Below are positions 53,180 through 62,441 of a DNA stretch of 64,000 nt, piece by piece. Both the position numbers and the translations under genes were made by a program. How positions within the stretch are numbered: the stretch's first letter is position 1; each line of letters begins with the position of its first letter. The notes beneath the pieces were generated by a model. That model was not told the DNA's origin and ran no database searches. It was given only the letters and a program-made list of their open reading frames with translations. Source of the DNA: Phycisphaerales bacterium (GTDB taxonomy: Bacteria > Planctomycetota > Phycisphaerae > UBA1845 > UTPLA1); assembly GCA_022360095.1 (NCBI GenBank), contig JAKSDK010000710.1, forward strand, positions 1-64,000, written 5' to 3'.

Positions 53180-54985
53180 CTATTCCAAAACTTTCTCAAT
53201 GAACAATTCCAGATCGTCTCCGTTGGCGATCCCGTTTCCATCCACATCAGCAGCCCACTGCGCCAAGGGCGTGGCCGTGAATCCGTCGAGCAACACGTCA
53301 ATCAGCGGCACGATGTCGGCTGTGTCAACCACGCCGCTGATATCCACATCGCCCTTTCGGACCGGCTCCTCAACTTGCACGCTTTGGTTCACGCTGATAT
53401 TGAAATACTCCTGAACAAGTTCGCTGGCAGGCCATTCCACGCGAACGGAATGGATGCTGGTCGCACCGCCGACTCCGAAGTGAGCGACCACTTCGTTTTG
53501 GGACATGAAATTGCTGTTGCAGGACACTTCTCGCATCTGAGTCGTCCCGCCTGGTTGCGCCTGAACGTAAACACGCGCCCCGATCCCAAAACGGTTTGTT
53601 CGATGCCCAAGCAACGACACATCGAGCCAATTGTTCGAATTGCCGCCTTCATTGCGATACAACACCGGATGCTCGTTGTTGTTCACGATAAATACATCCT
53701 GATCACCGTCCCGGTCATAATCGAAAACCAGGAAACCCTTGCCTGATCGGGTATCCGAAAACCCAATGGAGGCACCGAGTTCAATCATCTTCCCCGACCC
53801 GTCGTTATTCCATAATTTGATGACGTCATCGTTGAAAGCGTCATCCGTGGAATACTGCGGAAAGACGACGCCATTCGTCATCCCCAAATCCAGATCGCCG
53901 TCGTTGTCATAGTCGAAAAACGAAGCACCCCAGCCCCATCCTCCGTCACGAACACCGGCCGTCTCCGTCTGATCGCTGAAGACGGACAGCCCCTCATTTC
54001 GAAAAAGACGATTTCCCGAATGCCCCCAACCGCAGGATTGAACTTTGCACGTCTTGTCCGGATCGTAGATTGACGTGACGAACCAGTCGAGATCGCCGTC
54101 ATTGTCGTAGTCACCAATCGCGGAACCCATCCCGTTTTCATCCGATCCGACCTGGGCGGTCGTCGTAATGTTGTTATAGATGCCACCGAAGTTTTGAAAT
54201 AGCTGGCTGGAACTGAAATCCGCGACGAGAAGGATCTCCGGCCAGCCGTCGTTGTCGATGTCCGCAAAACCGGGCGCGAAACCGTAAACAAACTGCGTCA
54301 CCGATGCGCCCGCCGCCATGGTCACATCCGTAAAATGGCCCGTGCCGTCATTGCAAAAAAGAAGATTTCCCGAAGGCGTGTTTTTCCACGCTGTGATAAA
54401 CAAATCAAGATCGCCGTCCAGATCGTAATCACTGAAAGCGGCGCTCGTGAAACGCCGCTTGAGCCCGCCCGTCTCCGCAGCAACACCTCGGGCGACGGCC
54501 TCCTCGACAAATCCGCCTGCGCGATCATTGATGTACAAATAATTGCGTTCCAACCGGCCCAAGGTCAGCACATACAAGTCGGGGTAACCGTCGTTTGTGA
54601 CGTCGCCCCACGCGACGCCGCTGGACAAAGCGTTCAGTGCCACGCCGGCTGCAGGCGCGACGTCGTCGAACGTTCCGTCTTGCTGATTATGAAACAGCAT
54701 ATTCGGTTCGCCCAGACGCGTAACGTACAAGTCCGGCCATCCGTCCTGGTCAAAATCACCGGCCGCCGCCCCACCGGCCATATACAACATCTCGGTCGTC
54801 GGGATCGAAATGTCAGGCGGAACGACACCGTCCCAATGCAAGTGGTCGACCCCGGCACCGATCGCGACGTCTTCGAATCGAACCGATTGCGCATGCACGG
54901 ATGCACTGAATAAGAGTATGGTCGCAAGAACCGGACCGGTCCTTGCCAAGCGCCCCCGCAAAAGTTCTGTCGATCGATTAAGCAT
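53180..54985 (-). CDS. secreted FG-GAP/ASPIC-UnbV protein with dockerin-like tail (copy 2)
   Basis: About 601 residues from the ATG at 54985; a frame extension to 55039 precedes the signal peptide and is less likely. The organisation is the same as copy 1: signal peptide, FG-GAP repeats, ASPIC/UnbV domain (GIGARVYVQAQPGGTTQMREV) and dockerin-like end (GDVDISGVVDTADIV, DVDGNGIANGDDL). Sequence identity with copy 1 is high throughout, and fixed blocks such as SCNSN.MSQNEV are shared. This is a tandem duplication that has since diverged. Confidence 0.85.
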   Translation of the reverse strand: MLNRSTELLRGRLARTGPVLATILLFSASVHAQSVRFEDVAIGAGVDHLHWDGVVPPDISIPTTEMLYMAGGAAAGDFDQDGWPDLYVTRLGEPNMLFHNQQDGTFDDVAPAAGVALNALSSGVAWGDVTNDGYPDLYVLTLGRLERNYLYINDRAGGFVEEAVARGVAAETGGLKRRFTSAAFSDYDLDGDLDLFITAWKNTPSGNLLFCNDGTGHFTDVTMAAGASVTQFVYGFAPGFADIDNDGWPEILLVADFSSSQLFQNFGGIYNNITTTAQVGSDENGMGSAIGDYDNDGDLDWFVTSIYDPDKTCKVQSCGWGHSGNRLFRNEGLSVFSDQTETAGVRDGGWGWGASFFDYDNDGDLDLGMTNGVVFPQYSTDDAFNDDVIKLWNNDGSGKMIELGASIGFSDTRSGKGFLVFDYDRDGDQDVFIVNNNEHPVLYRNEGGNSNNWLDVSLLGHRTNRFGIGARVYVQAQPGGTTQMREVSCNSNFMSQNEVVAHFGVGGATSIHSVRVEWPASELVQEYFNISVNQSVQVEEPVRKGDVDISGVVDTADIVPLIDVLLDGFTATPLAQWAADVDGNGIANGDDLELFIEKVLE

Positions 54986-55159
54986 GAATACTTCTTCGAT
55001 CTTGCTAACAATAACTAGAATTTGCTCCCGATTTGACAAATCATACCAAAACCGTGTTCAGACTACAAATGATAATCCGATGTGATATTCAAGAGAGGAC
55101 GGAAAATAGGCCGAGCGGCCGACGGACGGAAATCTCAGACCCGATGTCCGAAACGCCGC

Positions 55160-56455
55160 TTAACGAAAAAGTTCCTTGATCGGTCGCGCATCCACTTCCT
55201 TGACAATCCGGAACGGTCGCTTGTCGGAGGAGTAATTTGACTGAGTATGGTCAATGCCGAGTGCCTTACACAACGTGGCGTGCAGATCACCCACGCGAAC
55301 AGGACGATCTGACACGGCGCGTCCTTGATCCGTTTCACCAATCACTTGCCCCGGCTGGATCCCACCGCCGCCGATCACACTGCTCCATACACCTGGAAAA
55401 TGATCCCGTCCTTGATTTTCATTGATCCGTGGCGTCCGGCCGAACTCGCTCGTCAAGAGGACCACCGTCCGCTCAAAAAGATTCTTCCTCCGCAAATCCT
55501 GTACGAGCATACTGAACGCCGTGTCGAGTTCCTCGCTTTTCTGCTGAACCGTTTCGAAGTTATTCGCGTGTGTGTCCCAGCCGCCGAATGAAACCTCGAC
55601 AAAACGAACCCCTCGTTGCACCAACCGGCGAGCCAACAGGCAACCCTGGCCGAAAATCGAATCGGCGCCGTACGCCTCGCGAACTTCCATCGGCTCCTCG
55701 TCGAGATCGAACACCTTCGCCGTTTTGGGACGCATCATCAACAAGGCGGCGTCGTAGTGTTCGGCGTACGCTTCCAAAGCGTCGTTTCTTGGGTGCTTGT
55801 TTCTAAACGTCTTGTCAAACTCGCGCAACAATTTGAGACGCGACCGGAATCGCCGCTCCCCCAATCCCAAGGGCATACGCAGGTTTTCGTCGCCGAACCT
55901 CGCGTCACCGATGTAATAAGGAGCATACTTCGGTCCCAGGTATCCGGCCGCCCAATCCTGGCCGATCGAAACATAAGGCGGCAGATTCTCGTCGCGCGCG
56001 CTGCGACCCTTGTATTTCGACACGATCGAACCGATCGTCGAATGTTGCATGCTCGCAATCGGGACGTAGCCCGTGTGCATCTGGTACGTGGCACGGCTAT
56101 GATCGAATTCATTGCTGGTCATGCTGCGGATGACCGAAAGATGCTTGAATTGCCTGGCCAACTGCGGCAAATGCTGGGATATCTCGATGTCGTCCGCGTC
56201 CGTCTGAATGCTCTCGAAAGGCCCGCCGTGGTCGGTGCCCGGCTGCAAATCGAACGTATCCAGATGACTCATGCCTCCGCGCATCCAAAGAAGAATCACC
56301 GAATCGGCCGTGCGATTCTTGTTTTTGCCGACAGCATAAAGCAACGCAGGGTCCAACAGCCCGAGAAACGACGCACCTCCGGCCGTACCGAGCGCGGTCT
56401 GCAACCACTTCCGCCGTGTCATTCGGCGATAACTTTCACAACCGGCACAGTCCAT
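55160..56455 (-). CDS. DUF1501 family protein, Tat-exported
   Basis: A 431-residue protein from the ATG at 56455, which has AAGGAG upstream. It begins with a Tat-type leader (RRMTRRKWLQTALGTAGGASFLG). It belongs to DUF1501, an alkaline-phosphatase/sulfatase-like fold, with blocks MRGGMSHLDTFD, HSRATYQMHTGY, SFGGWDTHANNF and LLTSEFGRTP. DUF1501 genes are paired with DUF1549/DUF1553 genes across Planctomycetes, as here, 10 nt downstream of one. The function of the pair is unknown but is often linked to use of complex carbohydrates. Confidence 0.9.
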   Translation of the reverse strand: MDCAGCESYRRMTRRKWLQTALGTAGGASFLGLLDPALLYAVGKNKNRTADSVILLWMRGGMSHLDTFDLQPGTDHGGPFESIQTDADDIEISQHLPQLARQFKHLSVIRSMTSNEFDHSRATYQMHTGYVPIASMQHSTIGSIVSKYKGRSARDENLPPYVSIGQDWAAGYLGPKYAPYYIGDARFGDENLRMPLGLGERRFRSRLKLLREFDKTFRNKHPRNDALEAYAEHYDAALLMMRPKTAKVFDLDEEPMEVREAYGADSIFGQGCLLARRLVQRGVRFVEVSFGGWDTHANNFETVQQKSEELDTAFSMLVQDLRRKNLFERTVVLLTSEFGRTPRINENQGRDHFPGVWSSVIGGGGIQPGQVIGETDQGRAVSDRPVRVGDLHATLCKALGIDHTQSNYSSDKRPFRIVKEVDARPIKELFR

Positions 56456-56465
56456 CAAATTCTCC

Positions 56466-58151
56466 TTAACGAATAAACTGAAACTCCCGTGAGTTGAACA
56501 GTGCCCATTGCAAGTCTTCCCAGGCTTCGTCAAACCCGCCGTTGCCGACATACTGCAACGCCCCGCGGCGCTCCTGTTTTGTCGGAGGACGGGTCAATAT
56601 CTGGTAAAACAATGCGTCAACCAGTTGCCCGACGTTCAATCCCCTCGCATGTCGCCATTGTTGAAGCGGATGGTCGGGATGCCACCGCACCGTCCCGTTC
56701 AGAAAGCGTCCGTTCAACAAGGTCAGCGTCTGCTGAATGCTGCCGTTCAAAGGCGGCGACTGGATCGTCTGGCGATCCGATGCGCCGAACGTACGGAGAA
56801 AGCTCCGGTCGCGCGGCGGGTAGGTGAGCTCAATGGAAGGGCGAAAACGTCCCCCTGAATCATAATGACCCGTCGCGGCAAGAACGGAATCGTAAATCTG
56901 CTCCGCGGTCATCCGACGGAGTACAACGCTTTCAAACAGAGAACCCTCGACCGGGTCATTTTCCTCCGGAGTCTTCTTCGAGGATGTGCTCCGAGACCGA
57001 CGCTTCTTCGGCTCACTGCTCGTTTGCTGATAGGTTCGGGAACTGACGATCAAACGAAGAATGTGCTTCAGATCGTAGCCGCTGTCCACAAACTCAATCG
57101 CCAACCAATCGAGTAAATCAGGGTGCGACGGCGGGTTCAATGCACTGAAATTCGACGGCGGATTCACGAGCCCGCGGCCCATCAACTTTTGCCACAGCCG
57201 ATTAACCGCCACACGCGCAAAATAGGGGTTGTCGCGCCGCGTGATTAGATCGGCCAACCCAAGAGGACCTTGACCCAAGTCCGACTGAGCTCCCGTTAGA
57301 AAAACACCTCGCGAACGTCTCGAATTCGTGACAACTTCAAGAAGCGGCCGTCGCCTCGCCCCGTCCTTTGCATCCTGCATTTCCGCGCGCCGCCTGACTC
57401 GTGTGCCGTCCCAAAAACCGGCCATCCCCTGAAAATCCTTCTGCGTCCACCAATCAAACGGATGATCATGGCATTCGGCGCAACGGATCTGGACACCGAG
57501 AAATACTTCACTGATCGAGACGGTCAACGTGTTGGCGTGAACCCGATCCTGCAGAATAAATCCTGAAGCGGGATTCTCCTCTGCAGGCCCCTCGGCGGTC
57601 ATCAGTTCTCTGACCCAATCGTCGAAAGGCCGATTATCCAAAAGATTCTGATGAAGAACGTTCTTCAGCGCGTTCTCAGGCAGACCCCGGACGCGGCCGC
57701 GCTCACGAAGAAGATCTCCCCAAAATGTCGTCCAGTGATCGGCGTATTGCTTTTGTGCGAGGAGAAGATCAATCCATTTGTCCCGCCGTTTCTTCTTCTT
57801 CCAGCGAAAGAAACGGTCCAGATCCTCCACCCTCGGAATAATGCCGACAAGGTCCAGGCTTGTCCGACGGGCGAAATCCCAATCATTGCACGGATCATTG
57901 GGTCTGACCTTTTCGTCCTGAAGCCGCTTGAGAATAAACTGGTCGATCTCGTTGAGCGGGCGGAAGGTGCCGTATCGAACCTTGGGAGGAACCGGTCGTT
58001 TCTCGGGCAACGGCTCCGGACGCAGCCGCTTACCCTTGGGCCGCGTGTGGGAAAAATCCGGGCTGCCGCCGTGAACGGAGGTAACCGCCATCATGAGCGT
58101 GGCGACCACGGCCAATCGCGCCCAGCGCCGTTTGGAGTCTTGTCCTCGCAT
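56466..58151 (-). CDS. DUF1549/DUF1553 domain exported protein
   Basis: A 561-residue protein with signal peptide (ARLAVVATLMMAVTSVHG) and GGAG before the ATG. DUF1549 spans about 60-240, with IDQFILKRLQDEKVRPN and the motif QIRCAECHDHPFDWW, whose CxxCH could bind haem or metal. DUF1553 spans about 300-550 (NPYFARVAVNRLWQKLMGRGLV, FNSREFQFIR). The N-terminal PSCyt1 cytochrome domain present in many homologues is absent. It is co-transcribed with the DUF1501 gene. Confidence 0.9.
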   Translation of the reverse strand: MRGQDSKRRWARLAVVATLMMAVTSVHGGSPDFSHTRPKGKRLRPEPLPEKRPVPPKVRYGTFRPLNEIDQFILKRLQDEKVRPNDPCNDWDFARRTSLDLVGIIPRVEDLDRFFRWKKKKRRDKWIDLLLAQKQYADHWTTFWGDLLRERGRVRGLPENALKNVLHQNLLDNRPFDDWVRELMTAEGPAEENPASGFILQDRVHANTLTVSISEVFLGVQIRCAECHDHPFDWWTQKDFQGMAGFWDGTRVRRRAEMQDAKDGARRRPLLEVVTNSRRSRGVFLTGAQSDLGQGPLGLADLITRRDNPYFARVAVNRLWQKLMGRGLVNPPSNFSALNPPSHPDLLDWLAIEFVDSGYDLKHILRLIVSSRTYQQTSSEPKKRRSRSTSSKKTPEENDPVEGSLFESVVLRRMTAEQIYDSVLAATGHYDSGGRFRPSIELTYPPRDRSFLRTFGASDRQTIQSPPLNGSIQQTLTLLNGRFLNGTVRWHPDHPLQQWRHARGLNVGQLVDALFYQILTRPPTKQERRGALQYVGNGGFDEAWEDLQWALFNSREFQFIR

Positions 58152-58348
58152 CCGGAAACTCCAGACAAGGAATGCCCCCCACTGGTCTAACGAATGTATC
58201 TTATGCCCATTTCCAGAGAAATCAAAAAAACTCTCATTTTGCAGCCGGCGGAATGGGTCGCCTTGAAATGAATTTTCGAGTCACGGGCTCCGGTCGAAGA
58301 GCTGTTGAGCGCGTGCCATCCCGCCGTCACGAACGAAGCGGGCAAAAA

Positions 58349-60121
58349 TCAAACACCCGTCGGACACCGCACACCGGTAATCTCCCGAAGCGCAGGCAGG
58401 AAATGATCCCTGGCGACCGCGTCCCAACTCATTCGACTCGCGATCTCGTAGCCCCGTTTAATCAGCAGGGCCTTTTTCTCATCGTCGCGCGGCAGGCGCT
58501 CGATCACCTCTTGCGCAACACGCTCGGCGACCTGGACGTCGAATTGCTCACGGACCTCGCGCGGACAACTGGTATACCCCTCAATCGTATCAGGCGAGAC
58601 TTGGTAGTCGGTATAGTCGGCGACGATCAGATTCGGCGATTCTTCATCACCCGCGGACTTGGAGGCAAAGAATCGGCAGCCGCACACGCTGCTCATCACG
58701 CAGATCGAACCAAACGACAACGCCTCCAACTGGGCAATGCCGAACGGTTCATAGATCGATTGACCGAACTCGACGTCGCTGCCCTTGCGAATATCCCAGA
58801 ACTCCATCTCGCCGGGCATGCGATCACCACATGTCGCTCGATCAAACCCGAACTGGTTGATAAAGACGATCTTGCAGTTCCGGGAACGCGCGTTGAAGCC
58901 CTGAACACCCTGATAGAAGAGCGCTTCGCCGTCTGACAAATCCGGCAGCCCTTCGCGATGGGCCACGGGCCAGTCCCACCAGCGTTCCATGTGCAGGATG
59001 TCTTCACGACTTCGCGGCCCTCCGACTTCCGTCGATAGGACGAACAAGACCGCCGTATCTCCGGATTTTCGAAGTGCCCGTTCGATCGACTGCATCACGA
59101 GGATGTCCCGCCAGAGACCCTTACTGGGAACCAGCCGGGTCACATGCGTGAAAATGTAGTCGGGACGTTCGCCCAGCAGAGCCCCCGCGTAATCTTGCAA
59201 TCTCCCCTTGCTACGGGCGGCGGATTCCATATCGATCTCGTGAACCGGAATTCCGTTGTAACACAAGTGAATGTTGCTATGCGCCATCTCAGGCGAGAGC
59301 GCCCTGAGTTCCTCAACGACATAATCGCCGACGGCCAGTGTCACATCCAGGTGCCGACTCGCTTCCGTCAGGGCGTGACGATAGTAACCCGATTGATCGC
59401 CAAAAATGTCGCCGAGCGAAAGCCCTTGTTCGCCGCATTTGGCCAGCACGTTGTAAAACATCGTGTCATGACCCGAATGCTCTTCAACGATCCGACGGGC
59501 TGTTGACACCTCGTGGGCATGGTACGCCGTCTTCAAATCCCAATCGGGGTGCAGCTTCGCAGCCAGCGCCGTGGCCATCCCCATGAACTCGTGGGCAACG
59601 ACGACGCATTCCCGTCCGTCGGCCTGAAGACCAATGGCCCGAGCCGCCGCAAGACCCGGCTCGGCCAGCCGGAGATACATTTCGTAATCCCAGTTCTCTT
59701 CATATCGAGTCGAGTCGAGTCCGAAAGACTCATTCAGCCGAAACTTCAGCTTGTCGATCTCGTCCTGGACCATAGAACGCACATCGACCAGAACGACCTC
59801 GACGTCCTGTGATCCACCGGTCAGCGAATCACGCAGCTGTCGTCGTCCGTAAACGATGCCGACGCCGTACTGCTTTTCGATCTGACCGAAGACACCGCCG
59901 AGCCGATGATCACAGCGACCGTCGACCGACGAAAAGAACACTTCGCCTTGCGGCCCTAGCCGTGCGTCAACATCCCCATCGATGGCAAACAACGGACAGA
60001 GCAACATCGTCCGGGCGACAGACTCGGCGTATGCGGTTGAGGTGATCAACCCTTCCAGCACCGCACCGATGCCGCCGACCTTGTGAACCGCCTCGTGTGT
60101 GACATGGACGAGATTAAGCAT
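58349..60121 (-). CDS. glycogen-synthase-like glycosyltransferase
   Basis: About 590 residues from the ATG at 60121, where the protein opens MLNLVHVTHEAVHKVGGIGAVLEGL, the K-x-G-G type donor loop of starch/glycogen synthases (GT5/GT4 fold). The frame extends to 60286, but the added part overlaps the divergent MBL gene and is not family-like. Near the C-terminus the retaining GT E-x7-E motif is seen (EPFGIAQLEALSFGS). Donor and acceptor are unknown; an alpha-glucan role is possible. Confidence 0.8.
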   Translation of the reverse strand: MLNLVHVTHEAVHKVGGIGAVLEGLITSTAYAESVARTMLLCPLFAIDGDVDARLGPQGEVFFSSVDGRCDHRLGGVFGQIEKQYGVGIVYGRRQLRDSLTGGSQDVEVVLVDVRSMVQDEIDKLKFRLNESFGLDSTRYEENWDYEMYLRLAEPGLAAARAIGLQADGRECVVVAHEFMGMATALAAKLHPDWDLKTAYHAHEVSTARRIVEEHSGHDTMFYNVLAKCGEQGLSLGDIFGDQSGYYRHALTEASRHLDVTLAVGDYVVEELRALSPEMAHSNIHLCYNGIPVHEIDMESAARSKGRLQDYAGALLGERPDYIFTHVTRLVPSKGLWRDILVMQSIERALRKSGDTAVLFVLSTEVGGPRSREDILHMERWWDWPVAHREGLPDLSDGEALFYQGVQGFNARSRNCKIVFINQFGFDRATCGDRMPGEMEFWDIRKGSDVEFGQSIYEPFGIAQLEALSFGSICVMSSVCGCRFFASKSAGDEESPNLIVADYTDYQVSPDTIEGYTSCPREVREQFDVQVAERVAQEVIERLPRDDEKKALLIKRGYEIASRMSWDAVARDHFLPALREITGVRCPTGV

Positions 60122-60242
60122 AATTATGCAGACCCTTTGCCGCTGATCACAACGCTCACGCAATATAACATCGTCCTCAAGAACCATCGAGTTGACCCAA
60201 AGGGCTTGCAATCGAGCGCTCGGGGCCGTATACCCCCGGTTC

Positions 60243-61004
60243 ATGATCACGTTTTCGCTCCAGTCCGGCTCCAACGGCAACGCCATCTACGTCGAAGCCG
60301 GTGACGCGAAGCTGCTGTTCGACGCCGGGATCAGCGGTCGGCAGGCCGCACTCCGGATGGCCGCGCACGGCCGTGAAATCAGCGACTGCGACGCGTTGAT
60401 CCTCTCCCACGAGCATGCCGACCACACTCGTGCGGCAGGTGTCTATCAACGCAAATTCGACCTCCCGATTTACTGCACGGAACGCACCTTTCTTGAAACG
60501 CGCAGACGCATCGGCAAACTCGGCGAGCCCGTGCATTTCAGCGCCGGCGAGACACTTGCCTTTTGCGATACCCGCGTGCACACAATCCCGACGCCGCATG
60601 ACGGCATCGATCCCGTGGGCTTCGTCGTCGAACACGCCGGCAAGAAGCTGGGAATCCTGACAGATCTGGGACATCCGTTTCATGGGCTTCGAGACGTTCT
60701 GTCAGAGCTTGATGCGATGTATCTGGAAAGCAATTACGACCCGGAGATGCTCTGGTCGGGCACATACCCGGAGCGGTTGAAGCGCCGAATCTCCGGCCAC
60801 GGCGGCCATCTCTCGAACGAAGAAGCCGCGATCCTGGTGCGCGATTGCATAAAACCGAGGTTCAAGTGGCTCGCCGTCGCACATCTCAGCGAGCACAACA
60901 ACAACCCGGAACTGGCCCTCGATGCCCAACGGAAATGGGTCGGACGCACGTTGCCCGTCTATCTCTCGTCGCGCTACGCCGTCGGCGAAGTCCTCGAAGT
61001 GTAA
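60243..61004 (+). CDS. MBL-fold metallo-hydrolase (WalJ/YycJ-like)
   Basis: A 253-residue metallo-beta-lactamase-fold hydrolase from the ATG at 60243. The signature H56-E-H58-A-D60-H61 is intact, and TPHDGIDPVGFVVE, LESNYD and LSEHNNN carry later metal ligands. This pattern is typical of the YycJ/WalJ family, implicated as nucleases in DNA repair or cell-wall coordination. A terminator hairpin follows the stop. Confidence 0.88.
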   Translation: MITFSLQSGSNGNAIYVEAGDAKLLFDAGISGRQAALRMAAHGREISDCDALILSHEHADHTRAAGVYQRKFDLPIYCTERTFLETRRRIGKLGEPVHFSAGETLAFCDTRVHTIPTPHDGIDPVGFVVEHAGKKLGILTDLGHPFHGLRDVLSELDAMYLESNYDPEMLWSGTYPERLKRRISGHGGHLSNEEAAILVRDCIKPRFKWLAVAHLSEHNNNPELALDAQRKWVGRTLPVYLSSRYAVGEVLEV

Positions 61005-61020
61005 ACAAAACAACGAAAAG

Positions 61021-61047
61021 CCCCAGGCAAGCATGCCCGGGGTTTGA
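61021..61047 (+). terminator. hairpin terminator after the MBL gene
   Basis: CCCCAGGC (61021-61028), loop AAGCAT, GCCCGGGG (61035-61042), with one mismatch, then TTT. It starts 17 nt after the stop. On the minus strand the same hairpin is followed by CTTTTCGTTGTTTTG, so it could stop transcription both ways. Confidence 0.6.
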
Positions 61048-61184
61048 AATAGCCCTTTGCTTTCAAACCAGGCGCATTATCGGTACGATGCCGGAAATTT
61101 TTCAGATTCGATGAACTTCCTGAGTGGTTTGAGTAGTACAACCCAATAAGACAAGTATTGACGCACAGCAACACGGACCGCCAA

Positions 61185-62441
61185 ATGCAACTCGTCATCT
61201 TTGAAGACGCCGGCTACGTCAATCTGCTTCCGCTCGTTTACACCCGGGCAACGTTTGATTTGAGGTGTGGCTGGAGCGACTTGCTGTCCAAATTCGAACG
61301 CCTGTTCGAAACAACCGCAGACACGTTGTTTGTACGAAATGCGATTGCCCCTGCGCTTCGAGAACGGCAGAGCCGCCCTGTCAACCAGACCCCATCCGGC
61401 GACCGCCAACTTTGGATCAACGGCCGTTTACTTCTCCGCAAAAGCTTCAGCCCCGCAGCCAATTCCGCCGCGTGGCAAGGGGATACGCTGCAGGCCGCCT
61501 TCATCAATGCCGACATCGCCGCGAGGCTCACGATCGAGACTCTGCTCGACAATAAGAGGCTCAAGTCCGCGCTTTCCGACTGTCGTGACTTAAGCCTGCC
61601 TGACGAATCCGTGCTTATCGAATATCCCTGGCAGCTCATTCACCAAAATGAAAAGGAAATCATCCGACCATTCCGGCCCCTCGAGTATGCTCGCCGGACC
61701 GATGCGAAGATTTATGAAGGTGCGCACATCATCGATAAGAAAAACCCGGTCCCCATTGGCGCCGGAAGCATCGTGAAGCCGGGGGCCGTCCTGGATGCCG
61801 ACAACGGGCCGATCTACGTTGGCCGGAACGTGACGATCAGCCCCAACGTCACCATCACCGGCCCTTGCTACATTGGTGACAATTGTCTGATCCAATCCGG
61901 CGCCTCGATCCGTGAAGGCTCCAGCCTCGGACCGTACTGCAAGGTGGGCGGCGAAGTCGAAGGCTGCATCTTCCACGGCTATTCCAACAAACAGCACGAC
62001 GGATTCCTCGGCCATAGTTATGTCGGCGAGTGGGTCAATCTCGGCGCGGATACTGTGACCAGCGATCTAAAAAACACGTACGGTCCCGTCAAGGTCCCCA
62101 TCAACGGTCGCCTCATCGACAGTGGTGAAATGTTCGTCGGCACCGTCTTCGGTGACCACGCCAAGACGGGCATCAACACCACACTCCCGACCGGATGCAT
62201 CATCGGGTTCGCCTCGAATGTGTTTCTCAGTAAACATCCGAACAAGTTCGTCCCGAGCTTCAGTTGGCAGACCGACGAGGATATACAAACCAACGACCCG
62301 AAACGGGCCTTGTCCGTCGCGCGCAAGATGGCAGCACGGCGAAAACGAGAGCTCTCACCCGTTGAAGAATCGTTGTTCTTGTCAATCCTCGAAGAGTCTG
62401 GTCGGCACGAAGTTTTGATGACGTCGGCTGAGTTAGGGTGA
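61185..62441 (+). CDS. GlmU-like sugar nucleotidyltransferase with left-handed beta-helix
   Basis: About 418 residues from the ATG at 61185; a TTG at 61158 is an alternative. Residues 1-190 form an incomplete nucleotidyltransferase-like domain that opens with the unusual FEDAGYVNLLPLVYTRATFDLRCG, as in the alternative GlmU family (TIGR03991-like). Residues 200-360 are a hexapeptide beta-helix (IGAGSIVKPGAVLDADNGPIYVG, GPCYIGDNCLIQSGA, SYVGEWVNLGADT). It is probably involved in UDP-GlcNAc or related sugar-nucleotide formation. The catalytic GxGTxMxP loop is not evident. Confidence 0.8.
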   Translation: MQLVIFEDAGYVNLLPLVYTRATFDLRCGWSDLLSKFERLFETTADTLFVRNAIAPALRERQSRPVNQTPSGDRQLWINGRLLLRKSFSPAANSAAWQGDTLQAAFINADIAARLTIETLLDNKRLKSALSDCRDLSLPDESVLIEYPWQLIHQNEKEIIRPFRPLEYARRTDAKIYEGAHIIDKKNPVPIGAGSIVKPGAVLDADNGPIYVGRNVTISPNVTITGPCYIGDNCLIQSGASIREGSSLGPYCKVGGEVEGCIFHGYSNKQHDGFLGHSYVGEWVNLGADTVTSDLKNTYGPVKVPINGRLIDSGEMFVGTVFGDHAKTGINTTLPTGCIIGFASNVFLSKHPNKFVPSFSWQTDEDIQTNDPKRALSVARKMAARRKRELSPVEESLFLSILEESGRHEVLMTSAELG

